NCBI RefSeq assembly: GCF_900112825.1
Contig: NZ_FONE01000032.1
Location: 1 to 39,539, forward strand
Origin: Nitrosomonas sp. Nm166
Lineage (GTDB): Bacteria > Pseudomonadota > Gammaproteobacteria > Burkholderiales > Nitrosomonadaceae
Direction of reading: 5' to 3'
Length of the DNA: 39,539 nt
Position 1 is the first letter of the stretch. Each line of letters starts with the position of its first letter. This document shows positions 28,139 through 36,912 of the stretch, piece by piece. The translations under genes were made by a program, and so were the position numbers. The notes under the pieces are model-generated. The model saw only the letters and a program-made list of their open reading frames with translations. It searched no databases and was not told the DNA's origin.

Positions 28139-28164
28139 CCTTCGCCTTAAAGGGCGAAGGTTTT
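28139..28164 (+). terminator. hairpin terminator after the haemoglobin gene
   Basis: Stem ccttcgcc (28139-28146) pairs perfectly with ggcgaagg (28153-28160) around the loop ttaaag, followed by tttt. It lies about 130 bases after the haemoglobin stop and about 110 bases before the GGDEF gene. Two more hairpins occur upstream: agtgt/acact (28021-28036) and gcgcagc/gctgcgc (28082-28106). Confidence 0.6.
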
Positions 28165-28271
28165 AGCCTTACAAGATCAAAAATAAAAAGGGATAATAAA
28201 ATATCCTTATTTAGTTAGGTTTTTATACGGACAGCACTGTAATATTCTTTTGTCATAAGAGGATATTTGCA

Positions 28272-29930
28272 TTGAAAAGCATAAAAAGCAAAATTATTAT
28301 TTTTTCTGTCTTCGCTACCTTAATTCCTTCATTAGGATTAGGAATACTCTCGTTTCGACAAAACGAAACGATGATCAGCGAAAACGTAACACGTGAGCTA
28401 CGGGCTTTGGCAAATCATGCTAGCCGTGAATTAGATTTATGGACTAAAGATCAAATTTATATTGCTCGAGAGCTTTCCACATCAAAGATTCTTATTGAAG
28501 GGCTATCTTCTTTAACAAATCAATCTTCAGAAAATAAATTCTTAGCACACCAGAAAATTTTAGAACACTACCTGAAATCTGTGCATAAGAAATTAGACAC
28601 GGTGCTAGAGTTAATGGTAATTGATACAGAAGGTGAAGTAATTGCTAGTAATATGGCATCACCTACCCCAGTATCACTTCCAAAAAATTGGCCAGAAAGT
28701 GCATCAACCCAAGGAAGTGTGATTGTTCCACCTCACTGGAACCCACATTTCGCAACTGCAACACTAAGTATTTCCGTTCCGGTATTATCGATTGATGATT
28801 TTATTTTGGGCGCTCTGATCGTAACGTTTGATTTACGTAATATTCAATCAAGTTTAAAAGATTCCGTAAAATCACCACCAGGTGAAGTTCTTTTGTTGGA
28901 TAAAAAGGGCCATATCATGTTGGCCAGTAATATCTTAATGCCTGTTGCTGGCAATGCTGTGTCACTTGACCCCGCAATACTACGCCAATTACAAGATAAA
29001 CCAGGTGAATCTGAAATCTTCCCAGGATTATTTCAAGAAAAAGTGATTGGCTTAGCCTATATGGCAGACAAACCACCTATCACCATCATCGCGAGTAGAA
29101 GTTATGAGTCCGTATATGCCGCTTGGAAGCAGCAACGTAACTTATTTATCAGCTTAATTAGCGTGATCCTTTTCATAGTAGCCACAATCGCCTTTAGAAT
29201 GGGTCATGGCATTGTTGTTCCTCTGGAAAAATTAATTCATGCGACTAAGAAAATCGTAAAAGGAGATCTTAATGTCGAATTAGCTATTACACAACGTAAT
29301 GAAATGGGTCAGCTTACCCTCATGTTTAATCAAATGACTGATAAGCTGCGCCAGAATCAAGCTGAAATTAATGCAGCCAGCACTGCTATGCAATTGAAAA
29401 ATCAATTGTTGGAAACTCTGTCAATAACAGACAGTCTTACTGGGCTTTATAATCGTAACAAGCTTAATCTAATTATTAACGATCAACTCGCTCGCTATGC
29501 ACGTAACAAACGACCGTTTGCCGTACTTATGATTGATGTTGATCATTTTAAAACGCTCAATGATAGCTTAGGGCATATCGCTGGCGATGAAATATTGACT
29601 GCGGTAGCCAAAAAGATCTTTCATTGTATTCGAAGTGTGGATTTTGCCGCTCGATACGGTGGTGATGAATTTATTATTATTCTAACTGAAACGACAGTTG
29701 ACGAAGCAATAAAAACGGCCGAGCGTATACGGTCTCACACGGCCAATATCTATTGCAATGCAATTAACAAAACAATTAAAGTAACTTTAAGTATCGGTGT
29801 CATACAAAGTGAACCAGAAGATACTTCATTGACCATCCTACTCTCGAGAGTCGATAGTGCACTCTATGAAGCTAAACATGCAGGGCGCAACCAAGCTTAC
29901 TGTATACAACCCAAGCCTAGCGCAGCATAG
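28272..29930 (+). CDS. membrane sensor diguanylate cyclase (periplasmic sensor-HAMP-GGDEF)
   Basis: The protein has 552 residues and starts at a TTG with an agagga site 8 bases before it. A first membrane helix lies at residues 5-25 (IIIFSVFATLIPSLGLGIL). It is followed by a periplasmic region of about 270 residues of dCache-like character, a second helix near 292-312 (FISLISVILFIVATIAF), a HAMP linker (VVPLEKLIHATKKIVKGD, NEMGQLTLMFNQMTDKL), a short coiled coil, and a GGDEF domain: DSLTGLYNRNKL, MIDVDHFKTLNDSLGH, active site GGDEF (463-467) and inhibitory RxxD (RSVD, 454-457). It should synthesise c-di-GMP in response to an external signal. It converges with an SH3 lipoprotein gene. Confidence 0.92.
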   Translation: MKSIKSKIIIFSVFATLIPSLGLGILSFRQNETMISENVTRELRALANHASRELDLWTKDQIYIARELSTSKILIEGLSSLTNQSSENKFLAHQKILEHYLKSVHKKLDTVLELMVIDTEGEVIASNMASPTPVSLPKNWPESASTQGSVIVPPHWNPHFATATLSISVPVLSIDDFILGALIVTFDLRNIQSSLKDSVKSPPGEVLLLDKKGHIMLASNILMPVAGNAVSLDPAILRQLQDKPGESEIFPGLFQEKVIGLAYMADKPPITIIASRSYESVYAAWKQQRNLFISLISVILFIVATIAFRMGHGIVVPLEKLIHATKKIVKGDLNVELAITQRNEMGQLTLMFNQMTDKLRQNQAEINAASTAMQLKNQLLETLSITDSLTGLYNRNKLNLIINDQLARYARNKRPFAVLMIDVDHFKTLNDSLGHIAGDEILTAVAKKIFHCIRSVDFAARYGGDEFIIILTETTVDEAIKTAERIRSHTANIYCNAINKTIKVTLSIGVIQSEPEDTSLTILLSRVDSALYEAKHAGRNQAYCIQPKPSAA

Positions 29931-29940
29931 TGCAACAATA

Positions 29941-30738
29941 TTATGGATTGCGATTTTCTTCTATTTCAAGCATGGTATTAAGTACCCAACCTTGATTCTT
30001 ATCAGTCTGAACCCGTAGCCAAGGTCCTTGATTTGCGCTTGCCGTCAATAAGGTATCTTTTTTCAGCGTAGTTAAAACTTGAGCATATTGATTCGGTTCT
30101 TTACGTAAAAAAACATTCTTAATGGTGCGTAATCTCATCGGCATGTGAAACTCAAGCAGAGAATAATCTACTTGTGTCACTCTCTTACGATTCTGATCTA
30201 CTATTAAAGCAATAAAATTATTTGCTTGTGATACATGATTCATAGCAGCCACATACTGATCTTTTGAGTAAAACAGTGTCGCTGTCTCTAATAGCCGTTG
30301 TGCTTGGATTCGTAATATTTGATCAAAAGAGGAAGTTTTTGTTTGTTTCAAATGTTCTAAAGCAGCTTCCACCTCTGCAATAGCAGAAGCTGTGCTCGGT
30401 TTTGTAGCTAACCGATGTAATTTAACCTGGGTACGAGTAGCTTCCTTATTAGCCTCTCGGAGAACATGAGCCTGGCTTTGCTGACGAATTTTCTGATTCT
30501 TGATTAACTCGTCCTTTTCGACAATTATTTTTTCCAGGCGCGCAATTTCATTTCTCAAATCTTCATATTGAGGCGTTGGTGCTGGCTCTTGTCCAACAAG
30601 TGGATCAGCTACCGGTTCTTTTGTAGCACACCCAACCAAATTTAAAGCACATAAGAAAAAAGCTGAATACACTGCTAAGTTAGAAATTTTAAATGGGAAA
30701 AAAGGTGTTGCTTGTGTCAATGGCCTTAATCTCTTCAT
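29941..30738 (-). CDS. SH3-domain lipoprotein with coiled coil
   Basis: The 265-residue protein begins at the ATG at 30738, with ggag 10 bases upstream. The frame is open to 30792, but the longer start would give an over-long signal. Residues 12-37 form a lipoprotein signal ending in the lipobox LVGC, with the lipid anchor on Cys37. Residues 55-140 are a coiled-coil-like helix (DLRNEIARLEKIIVEKDEL and onward), residues 140-190 a helical region, and the C-terminal 70 residues a bacterial SH3 domain (NVFLRKEPNQYAQVLTTLKK, GPWLRVQTDKNQGWVL). Such proteins usually bind peptidoglycan or envelope partners. The specific role is unknown. Confidence 0.75.
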   Translation of the reverse strand: MKRLRPLTQATPFFPFKISNLAVYSAFFLCALNLVGCATKEPVADPLVGQEPAPTPQYEDLRNEIARLEKIIVEKDELIKNQKIRQQSQAHVLREANKEATRTQVKLHRLATKPSTASAIAEVEAALEHLKQTKTSSFDQILRIQAQRLLETATLFYSKDQYVAAMNHVSQANNFIALIVDQNRKRVTQVDYSLLEFHMPMRLRTIKNVFLRKEPNQYAQVLTTLKKDTLLTASANQGPWLRVQTDKNQGWVLNTMLEIEENRNP

Positions 30739-30909
30739 CCTCTTTCTCCATAAACTATTAAGCACGTACTGGGTTGTAATTTTTCTCATCACTTATTATT
30801 AGCTATTAGCAACTATAAATTAATGCCGGTTAGCCCAGTCACACAATCTTATATTTTTATTAAGAATATTCATTAGCAACTCTAGATCATAGGACAATAA
30901 CAAGCACAA

Positions 30910-31758
30910 CTAACGGTTTAGTATAATTTCCAATACAAACTTGCTGCCAATATAAGCAAGCAGTAATGTTACAAATCCGGTTAATGTCCAGCGAATAGCT
31001 ATCCTGCCCCGCCATCCGTAAAGCTGCCTGCCAATCAGTAATGCAGCAAATACCACCCAGGAGGTAATGCCAAACAGAGTTTTATGTGAGAATGTAAGTG
31101 GCTGACCAAACACTTCTTTTGAAAAAACGATACCACTTAGCAGTGTCAGAGTAAGTAGAACAAATCCAACCCAGATAATCCGAAATAATAATTTTTCCAT
31201 CGCCAAAAGTGGCGGTAGATTTGTCAGTATAGAGTGCGCCACAGGATGATGTAAATGGCGTTCCACTACAGTCATGACCAAAGCATGTAACGCTGCGATG
31301 GTTAATAGGCTATAAGCCATCAAAGCCACTAATAAATGCGCTTTAAATGCCGGTAATTCCGTATTTTCAAGAGGCCGGGAAGATGGAAAAACCACAGGTA
31401 ATAAAATCGCAATTGCCGCTGCTGCTGCAATGGGTGCAACTAAGGTTTGCAACCCTTGCAAGCGACTGAAAAATCCTGAGAACCAATAAATAAATGCTGT
31501 CAACCAGATAATGGATGAAATCGCATTACCTAAACCAAAACTAAGCCCTGCGCCAACAAATATTGACTGGTATAGCGTTATGGCATGCAACGTTAAAGGT
31601 ATAAGCATGACATAATGCACCCACTTAGCTGTAACGAACTCACGACCATTAACAGTTAATGGCGATTGATTCCACGTATTTCTCCAGAAATACCAGCCGA
31701 CCAGTATGTAAAGCAAAAAAGCTGTGAGATAAGTTAAAATGCTGGTCATGGATATCAT
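30910..31758 (-). CDS. CcsA/HemX-like integral membrane protein (YpjD type)
   Basis: The 282-residue protein has about eight predicted membrane helices and matches the cytochrome c assembly/CcsA family, in the short form often called YpjD or HemX. Conserved-looking features are the helices ILTYLTAFLLYILVGWYFW and HALVMTVVERHLHHP, and an LSGIVFSKEVFGQPLTFSHK segment with the family's second-half histidines and tryptophans. It is next to ffh in divergent orientation, as in many gammaproteobacteria and betaproteobacteria. Two start ATGs (31758 and 31749) are equally possible. Confidence 0.8.
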   Translation of the reverse strand: MISMTSILTYLTAFLLYILVGWYFWRNTWNQSPLTVNGREFVTAKWVHYVMLIPLTLHAITLYQSIFVGAGLSFGLGNAISSIIWLTAFIYWFSGFFSRLQGLQTLVAPIAAAAAIAILLPVVFPSSRPLENTELPAFKAHLLVALMAYSLLTIAALHALVMTVVERHLHHPVAHSILTNLPPLLAMEKLLFRIIWVGFVLLTLTLLSGIVFSKEVFGQPLTFSHKTLFGITSWVVFAALLIGRQLYGWRGRIAIRWTLTGFVTLLLAYIGSKFVLEIILNR

Positions 31759-31889
31759 GAATTTTTTAAAAACAGAAAGAACTGTTTAGTCTACATGGCA
31801 CGTCAACAAATTCAAGTGCCGACCTAGATAATATTTAATTTTGCGTCCTCACACTACTCTACATCTATCTATTTTTCGGGATTTAAAAT

Positions 31890-33239
31890 ATGTTTGATAA
31901 TTTAACCGGTCGACTCGCCGGTGTCATTAAAACATTACGTGGTGAAGCAAGAATTACTGAAAGCAATATCCAGCAAGCATTGCGCGAAATTCGCCTGGCA
32001 TTGCTGGAAGCTGATGTGGCTTTACCGGTAGTTAAAGATTTCATCGCACGTATCAAAGAAAAAGCCATTGGTCATGAAGTAATGACCAGTCTCACACCAG
32101 GCCAAGCTTTAGTGGGTGTTGTTCATCAGGAGCTCATTACTATTCTGGGTGGAGAAAAGGCTGATCTTAATCTCTCTACAGTGCCACCTGCCATTATCCT
32201 CATGGCCGGATTACAAGGCGCCGGCAAAACCACCAGTAGCGGCAAGCTGGCAAAGTGGTTAATGGAACAAAAGAAAAAGAAAGTACTATTAGTCTCATGT
32301 GATATCTATCGTCCGGCTGCTATACATCAGCTGGAACTTCTGGCTAATCAAACAGGAGCAGACTTTTTCCCCGTTAAAGACGGCCAGAAACCGGGAGAAA
32401 TCGCTACAGCTGGTTTGGATTACGCACGCAGACATCATCATGATGTCATGATCGTGGATACTGCAGGCCGGTTAGGTATTGATGAAGCCATGATGCAGGA
32501 AATCAGCGAGCTTGAAGCACTGTTAAAACCCGTTGAAACTTTATTTGTTGTAGATGCCATGCAAGGACAGGATGCGGTTAATACAGCCAAAGCTTTTTCC
32601 GATGCATTACCCCTAACCGGCGTCATACTCACCAAACTCGATGGCGATGCGCGTGGTGGGGCGGCATTATCAATTAAACATATCACGGGAAAACCGATTA
32701 AATTCGCTGGGGTTGCAGAGAAATTAACTGGCCTGGAAGCATTTCATCCCGATCGGATGGCTTCACGTATTTTAGGAATGGGTGACGTGCTCGGCTTGAT
32801 TGAAGAAGCACAACGCAGTGCCGATCAGCAAGAAGCTGAGAAACTGATTAAGAAAATGAAATCGGGCAAGGCATTTGACCTCGATGATTTCAAGGCACAG
32901 TTTCAGCAAATGCGCAACATGGGAGGTATGAGTGCCTTGATGGATAAATTACCTGCCCAGTTAAGCCAAGCAGCACAAAGTGTAAAAGTGGACGACAAGC
33001 TAATCAATCGGACGGAAGGCATTATTAATTCGATGACAAAGCAGGAACGCGCCAAACCTGAGCTCCTCAAGGCTTCACGCAAACGAAGAATCGCAGCAGG
33101 CGCCGGCGTTTCCGTGCAGGAAGTTAATCGCCTACTGGCTCAGTTCGAACAAGCCCGGAAAATGATGAAGATGATGAATAAAGGTGGAATAGCCAAAATG
33201 ATGCGCGGATTGAAGGGAATGCTCCCTCGCGTACATTAA
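31890..33239 (+). CDS. ffh: signal recognition particle GTPase Ffh
   Basis: Ffh binds signal peptides and 4.5S RNA and delivers ribosomes to the membrane receptor FtsY. The 449-residue protein has an N domain (MFDNLTGRLAGVIKTLRGE, IRLALLEADVALPVVKDF), a GTPase domain with GLQGAGKTTSSGKLAKWL, VDTAGRLGIDE and TKLDGDARGGAALS, and a C-terminal methionine-rich M domain (FQQMRNMGGMSALMDKLP, KMMKMMNKGGIAKMMRGLKG). The start MFDNL is the family's usual N-terminus. It ends 9 bases from the DUF192 gene, which is convergent. Confidence 0.97.
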   Translation: MFDNLTGRLAGVIKTLRGEARITESNIQQALREIRLALLEADVALPVVKDFIARIKEKAIGHEVMTSLTPGQALVGVVHQELITILGGEKADLNLSTVPPAIILMAGLQGAGKTTSSGKLAKWLMEQKKKKVLLVSCDIYRPAAIHQLELLANQTGADFFPVKDGQKPGEIATAGLDYARRHHHDVMIVDTAGRLGIDEAMMQEISELEALLKPVETLFVVDAMQGQDAVNTAKAFSDALPLTGVILTKLDGDARGGAALSIKHITGKPIKFAGVAEKLTGLEAFHPDRMASRILGMGDVLGLIEEAQRSADQQEAEKLIKKMKSGKAFDLDDFKAQFQQMRNMGGMSALMDKLPAQLSQAAQSVKVDDKLINRTEGIINSMTKQERAKPELLKASRKRRIAAGAGVSVQEVNRLLAQFEQARKMMKMMNKGGIAKMMRGLKGMLPRVH

Positions 33240-33248
33240 TATCTATTT

Positions 33249-33692
33249 TCAGTTGGCTGCAGGCGCCTTCTCCAGCCCAACGACTCGGGCACCTGCAGCG
33301 ATTTTTCTTGCTGAAAACCAACCTCTATTCATTTCAAGTGCATATTTCGCCATGCCCGCTGAATCATGTGCAGTTCTGGTTTGCGGTTGCATATCGACAA
33401 TATTCAGAATGACACCCTGTTCATCAATAAAAGCAACACTCAAAGGAATATAGGTATTTTGCATCCACATGCTATAGTGACCTGCATGAGGAAAAATAAA
33501 CAGCATACCTGAATTTTCTTCTAATGATTCCCGATACATCAACCCTTGCGAGCGGGATAATTGGGTATGTGCCACTTCTGCAGAAATGACATACCCGGAT
33601 ATTTCCAATGACAGAATACTTAATTCTAAGGCGTTGACATTTGCATAAGCCATTACCATCAAAGAAGCTAAAGTTACTCTCAGACAACGCAT
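33249..33692 (-). CDS. exported DUF192 protein
   Basis: The 147-residue DUF192-family protein has an N-terminal signal peptide (LRVTLASLMVMAYANVNA, cleavage near residue 20). The ATG at 33692 overlaps the dut stop (TGATG). The core has the family motifs VAHTQLSRSQGLMYRESL, NSGMLFIFPHAGHYSMWMQNT, and AKYALEMNRGWFSARKI. The exact function of DUF192 is unknown. It is translationally coupled to dut. Confidence 0.88.
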   Translation of the reverse strand: MRCLRVTLASLMVMAYANVNALELSILSLEISGYVISAEVAHTQLSRSQGLMYRESLEENSGMLFIFPHAGHYSMWMQNTYIPLSVAFIDEQGVILNIVDMQPQTRTAHDSAGMAKYALEMNRGWFSARKIAAGARVVGLEKAPAAN

Positions 33693-34141
33693 CAATGCTT
33701 ACCCGTACTGCCAAAGCCATTTCCCCCCCGATGGCTTTGATCAAAACTATCCACTTTGTTGAATTCAACTTGTATGACAGGAACTACCACGAGCTGCGCA
33801 ATCCGTTCGAGTGGATTAAGATGGAAAGATGCCTGCCCCCGGTTCCAGCAGGAAACCAGAATTTGCCCTTGATAATCAGAATCAATTAAACCGACCAGAT
33901 TTCCCAGTACAATCCCATGCTTATGGCCTAACCCAGAGCGTGGCAATACCAACGCAGCTAATCCCGTATCGGCAAGATGCACTGCGATTCCGGTAGGAAT
34001 GAGACTGGTTTCTCCTGGGTTGATGGTAACAGGCTGCTCAATACAGGCGCGCAGATCCAGACCGGCTGAACCCGGTGTTGCGTAGCTTGGAAATTGCTCA
34101 TTTAAACGTTCATCGAGAATTCTAATATCAATTTTTTTCAT
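33692..34141 (-). CDS. dut: dUTP diphosphatase (dUTPase)
   Basis: Dut hydrolyses dUTP to dUMP, limiting uracil in DNA. The 149-residue trimeric dUTPase shows the five family motifs: [10 protein letters not shown] (I), [20 protein letters not shown] (II/III, with the catalytic Asp in GLIDSDYQG), the [17 protein letters not shown] region (IV), and the C-terminal [11 protein letters not shown] (V). It lies 23 bases downstream of coaBC and shares a base with the DUF192 start, making a coaBC-dut-DUF192 unit. Confidence 0.96.
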   Translation of the reverse strand: MKKIDIRILDERLNEQFPSYATPGSAGLDLRACIEQPVTINPGETSLIPTGIAVHLADTGLAALVLPRSGLGHKHGIVLGNLVGLIDSDYQGQILVSCWNRGQASFHLNPLERIAQLVVVPVIQVEFNKVDSFDQSHRGGNGFGSTGKH

Positions 34142-34164
34142 ATGCTCAAGGTCAGTATTTTCTT

Positions 34165-35367
34165 CTATCGCTTGTAAAGTAAGCTGATATGCTTTATCAA
34201 AAGCCGTGCCTGTTCCGTCTTAGATGCCTTGGGAAGTACATGCTTACCAGTATCATCCAGTAAAATCAGCTCACTTTCGTCGGAACCGATAGCATCTTGC
34301 GCTAAATTGGCAACCAACAAAGGCAGATTCTTCTTACGACGCTTCATTTCTGCATTCTTCTCAAGATCCTCTGTTTCTGCTGCAAAACCAACACAAAAAG
34401 GTGGCCTTGGCAAACTGGCTACAGCCAGCAGAATATCTGGATTTGGTATCAGTTCGACGGAAAATTTTTTATCAGATTTCTTAATCTTACGCGAGCTGAT
34501 TTTTGCCACCCGATAATCGGCAACAGCAGCGACGCTGATAAAGATATCGGTTTCTGAGATTTCTGCCTGCACAGCATGTAGCATATCGTCTGCACTTACG
34601 ACATGAATAAGTTTATCTACTGCTGGCGGTGCCAAACAGGTGGGGCCGGAAACAAGCGTTACCTTTGCATTCGCTTCCACTGCTGCCTGGGCAATGGCAT
34701 ATCCCATTTTTCCGGAACTCTTGTTGGTGATGCCACGCACAGCATCAATCGCCTCAAAGGTTGGTCCGGCTGTCACCAAAACATTTTTGCTTTCTAGCGA
34801 GCTGCTAGTTTGAAAAGCGGCTTGCACCGTCTCAGCCAGCACGCTGGCTTCCACCATACGCCCTATTCCTATTTCACCACAGGCTTGCTCACCACTGGCT
34901 GGACCTATTATTTTTATCCCATCTAGCCGTAGCATCGTTAAATTACGCTGTGTGGCAGGATTTTCCCACATTTGCCGATTCATAGCAGGTGCTATCATGA
35001 GTGAACAATCCCGTGCCAGGCATAATGTCGCTAATAGACTATCCGCCAAACCATGGGCAAGTCCTGCAATAAAATCCGCACTGGCTGGTGCCACCAGAAT
35101 CATATCAACAGTGCGGGATAAATTAATATGCGCCATATTCTGAGCGGCATTAGTTTCCCATAAATCGGAATAAACCGGATTACCTGTCAGTGACTGAAAA
35201 GTCACCGGCCCGACAAAACGACAGGCAGATTGCGTCATCACCACCTGCACATCAATTCCACCCTGAGTTAAGAGGCGCGCCAATTCGGCCGCTTTATAAG
35301 CAGCTATTCCGCCTGTTATGCCAAGCAACAGACGTTTTTTTAATACATGAGATGCACCTGTTGTCAT
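34165..35367 (-). CDS. coaBC: bifunctional phosphopantothenoylcysteine decarboxylase/synthetase CoaBC
   Basis: CoaBC carries out two steps of coenzyme A synthesis: CoaB joins cysteine to phosphopantothenate and CoaC decarboxylates the product. The 400-residue protein has an N-terminal FMN-dependent CoaC half ([24 protein letters not shown] with the active His, [13 protein letters not shown], and the active Cys in [13 protein letters not shown]) and a C-terminal CoaB half ([34 protein letters not shown], and a lysine-rich [12 protein letters not shown]). It is divergent from radC, a common neighbour. Confidence 0.96.
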   Translation of the reverse strand: MTTGASHVLKKRLLLGITGGIAAYKAAELARLLTQGGIDVQVVMTQSACRFVGPVTFQSLTGNPVYSDLWETNAAQNMAHINLSRTVDMILVAPASADFIAGLAHGLADSLLATLCLARDCSLMIAPAMNRQMWENPATQRNLTMLRLDGIKIIGPASGEQACGEIGIGRMVEASVLAETVQAAFQTSSSLESKNVLVTAGPTFEAIDAVRGITNKSSGKMGYAIAQAAVEANAKVTLVSGPTCLAPPAVDKLIHVVSADDMLHAVQAEISETDIFISVAAVADYRVAKISSRKIKKSDKKFSVELIPNPDILLAVASLPRPPFCVGFAAETEDLEKNAEMKRRKKNLPLLVANLAQDAIGSDESELILLDDTGKHVLPKASKTEQARLLIKHISLLYKR

Positions 35368-35568
35368 ATTAAAAAATCGTTCTGAACAAGCTTAATCAAA
35401 TCAATAGATTGATTCAGCAAAAATAAATATCTCCTCATAAGCACCCTCATTGCTTATTTTACTCAATATGACTGCATTGATGCCGCTATAGTGAAATTAA
35501 AAAAAAGTAGCTCCGTATTATTTTTAATTGCGACACAGCCTTATTTTACATGACTGGGTTATTCACTT

Positions 35569-36243
35569 ATGGCGATTACAAACTGGCCGATATCCGAACG
35601 ACCGCGTGAAAAGCTATTGAAGAAAGGCGTTACCGCCCTTTCAGATACAGAGCTGCTGGCCATATTCCTGCGCACCGGCATAACGGGAAAAAGCGCAGTA
35701 GATCTCGCACGGGAATTACTCACGCATTTTGGCAGTCTCACTAATATATTTGCAGCCAGTCAGACCAGTTTCTGTCAATTACCAGGGATGGGTATCGCAA
35801 AATATACACAACTGCAAGCTGTCTTAGAAATGGCCCGCCGTGCACTGGGTGAAGAATTAAAAAGCGGCAATGCGATGACCTCACCTGATTTGGTTCGAGA
35901 TTTTCTACGTTTAAGTTTAGCAAATAAACAACATGAAATCTTTATTGGTATTTTTCTGGATGCCAAGAATCACACCATTGCTACTGAAGAACTGTTTAGT
36001 GGCACACTAACCCAAGCCAGCGTTTATCCAAGAGAAGTCGTCAAGCGCGCCTTATACCATAATGCAGCCGCGATAATCTTTGCGCATAATCACCCATCAG
36101 GCGTCGCAGAACCCAGCCATGCTGACAAAATACTTACGCAATCTCTGAAACAGGCGTTGGCTCTGATTGATGTCAAAGTATTGGACCACTTTATTGTGGG
36201 GAACGGCACTACCCTTTCATTTGCCGAACATGATTTAATCTGA
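35569..36243 (+). CDS. radC: RadC/YeeS-family JAMM-domain protein
   Basis: The 224-residue RadC has a helix-hairpin-helix N-terminal half ([19 protein letters not shown]) and a JAMM (MPN+) metalloprotease-like domain with [16 protein letters not shown], the zinc ligands being HxH and the Asp, plus a Glu in [13 protein letters not shown]. Despite its name, the link to DNA repair is not well supported and the biochemical role is uncertain. It sits upstream of rpmB-rpmG. Confidence 0.94.
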   Translation: MAITNWPISERPREKLLKKGVTALSDTELLAIFLRTGITGKSAVDLARELLTHFGSLTNIFAASQTSFCQLPGMGIAKYTQLQAVLEMARRALGEELKSGNAMTSPDLVRDFLRLSLANKQHEIFIGIFLDAKNHTIATEELFSGTLTQASVYPREVVKRALYHNAAAIIFAHNHPSGVAEPSHADKILTQSLKQALALIDVKVLDHFIVGNGTTLSFAEHDLI

Positions 36244-36345
36244 GTACAAGCGCATAAATAAGAATGCTATTTTAGAGAATAAGAGTAGCATCTGTCATTG
36301 ATAAATATTTTCGTCCAGTAGAAATAGTTATATAGACAGTTACAT

Positions 36346-36375
36346 TTGAGTAAATGTCTTAAATCAGGATATAAT
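36346..36375 (+). promoter_or_regulatory. sigma70 promoter for rpmB-rpmG
   Basis: TTGAGT (36346-36351) is followed by an 18-base spacer and then a perfect TATAAT (36370-36375), 33 bases before the rpmB ATG. The good match fits strong expression of ribosomal protein genes. Confidence 0.65.
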
Positions 36376-36408
36376 TATCTTTTTTCAAGAATTCTGGAGT
36401 GCGCTACT

Positions 36409-36645
36409 ATGGCACGAGTATGTGAAATAACCGGCAAAAAACCCATGTCCGGTCACAATGTTTCTCACGCAAATAACAAAACCAAACGACGTTTTTTGCC
36501 TAATCTGCAACGCCGCAAGTTCTGGGTTGAAAGTGAAAATCGCTGGATTAGCTTAAGATTAACGAATGCTGCATTACGCACAATAGATAAGAATGGTATT
36601 GATGCAGTATTGGCTAAAATGCATTCGAAAAGCAAAAGCATCTAA
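36409..36645 (+). CDS. rpmB: 50S ribosomal protein L28
   Basis: L28 is a large-subunit ribosomal protein. It has 78 residues starting [20 protein letters not shown], the family N-terminus, and continues [18 protein letters not shown]. The start is the ATG at 36409 with a ctggag site; an upstream in-frame start at 36346 would overlap the promoter. rpmG follows after 40 bases. Confidence 0.97.
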   Translation: MARVCEITGKKPMSGHNVSHANNKTKRRFLPNLQRRKFWVESENRWISLRLTNAALRTIDKNGIDAVLAKMHSKSKSI

Positions 36646-36685
36646 GAGAGTCATTAAGGTAAGTATAAGTTAAGGAATCATTAAC

Positions 36686-36841
36686 ATGCGTGAAAAAATC
36701 AAGCTTGAATCTTCGGCTGGAACAGGCCATTTCTATACAACCACTAAAAATAAACGTGCGAATCCCGAGAAAATGGAATTAATGAAATTTGATCCTGTTG
36801 CACGAAAGCATGTCAAATATAAAGAAACAAAGCTCAAATAA
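36686..36841 (+). CDS. rpmG: 50S ribosomal protein L33
   Basis: L33 is a large-subunit ribosomal protein of 51 residues, beginning [20 protein letters not shown] and ending [11 protein letters not shown]. It has no zinc-binding cysteines, so it is the C-minus form. An aagga site precedes the ATG. It is co-transcribed with rpmB and followed by a strong terminator. Confidence 0.95.
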   Translation: MREKIKLESSAGTGHFYTTTKNKRANPEKMELMKFDPVARKHVKYKETKLK

Positions 36842-36861
36842 ATGGCTATAAGCTAGTCAAT

Positions 36862-36889
36862 AAAAAAACCCGCCGAAGCGGGTTTTTTT
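36862..36889 (+). terminator. rho-independent terminator after rpmG
   Basis: Stem aaaaacccgc pairs with gcgggttttt around the cgaa loop, followed by a run of T. The A-run on the left makes it able to work in both directions, also for the convergent desaturase gene. Confidence 0.9.
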
Positions 36890-36912
36890 AGCTATATTTC
36901 TGTTATTAACCC

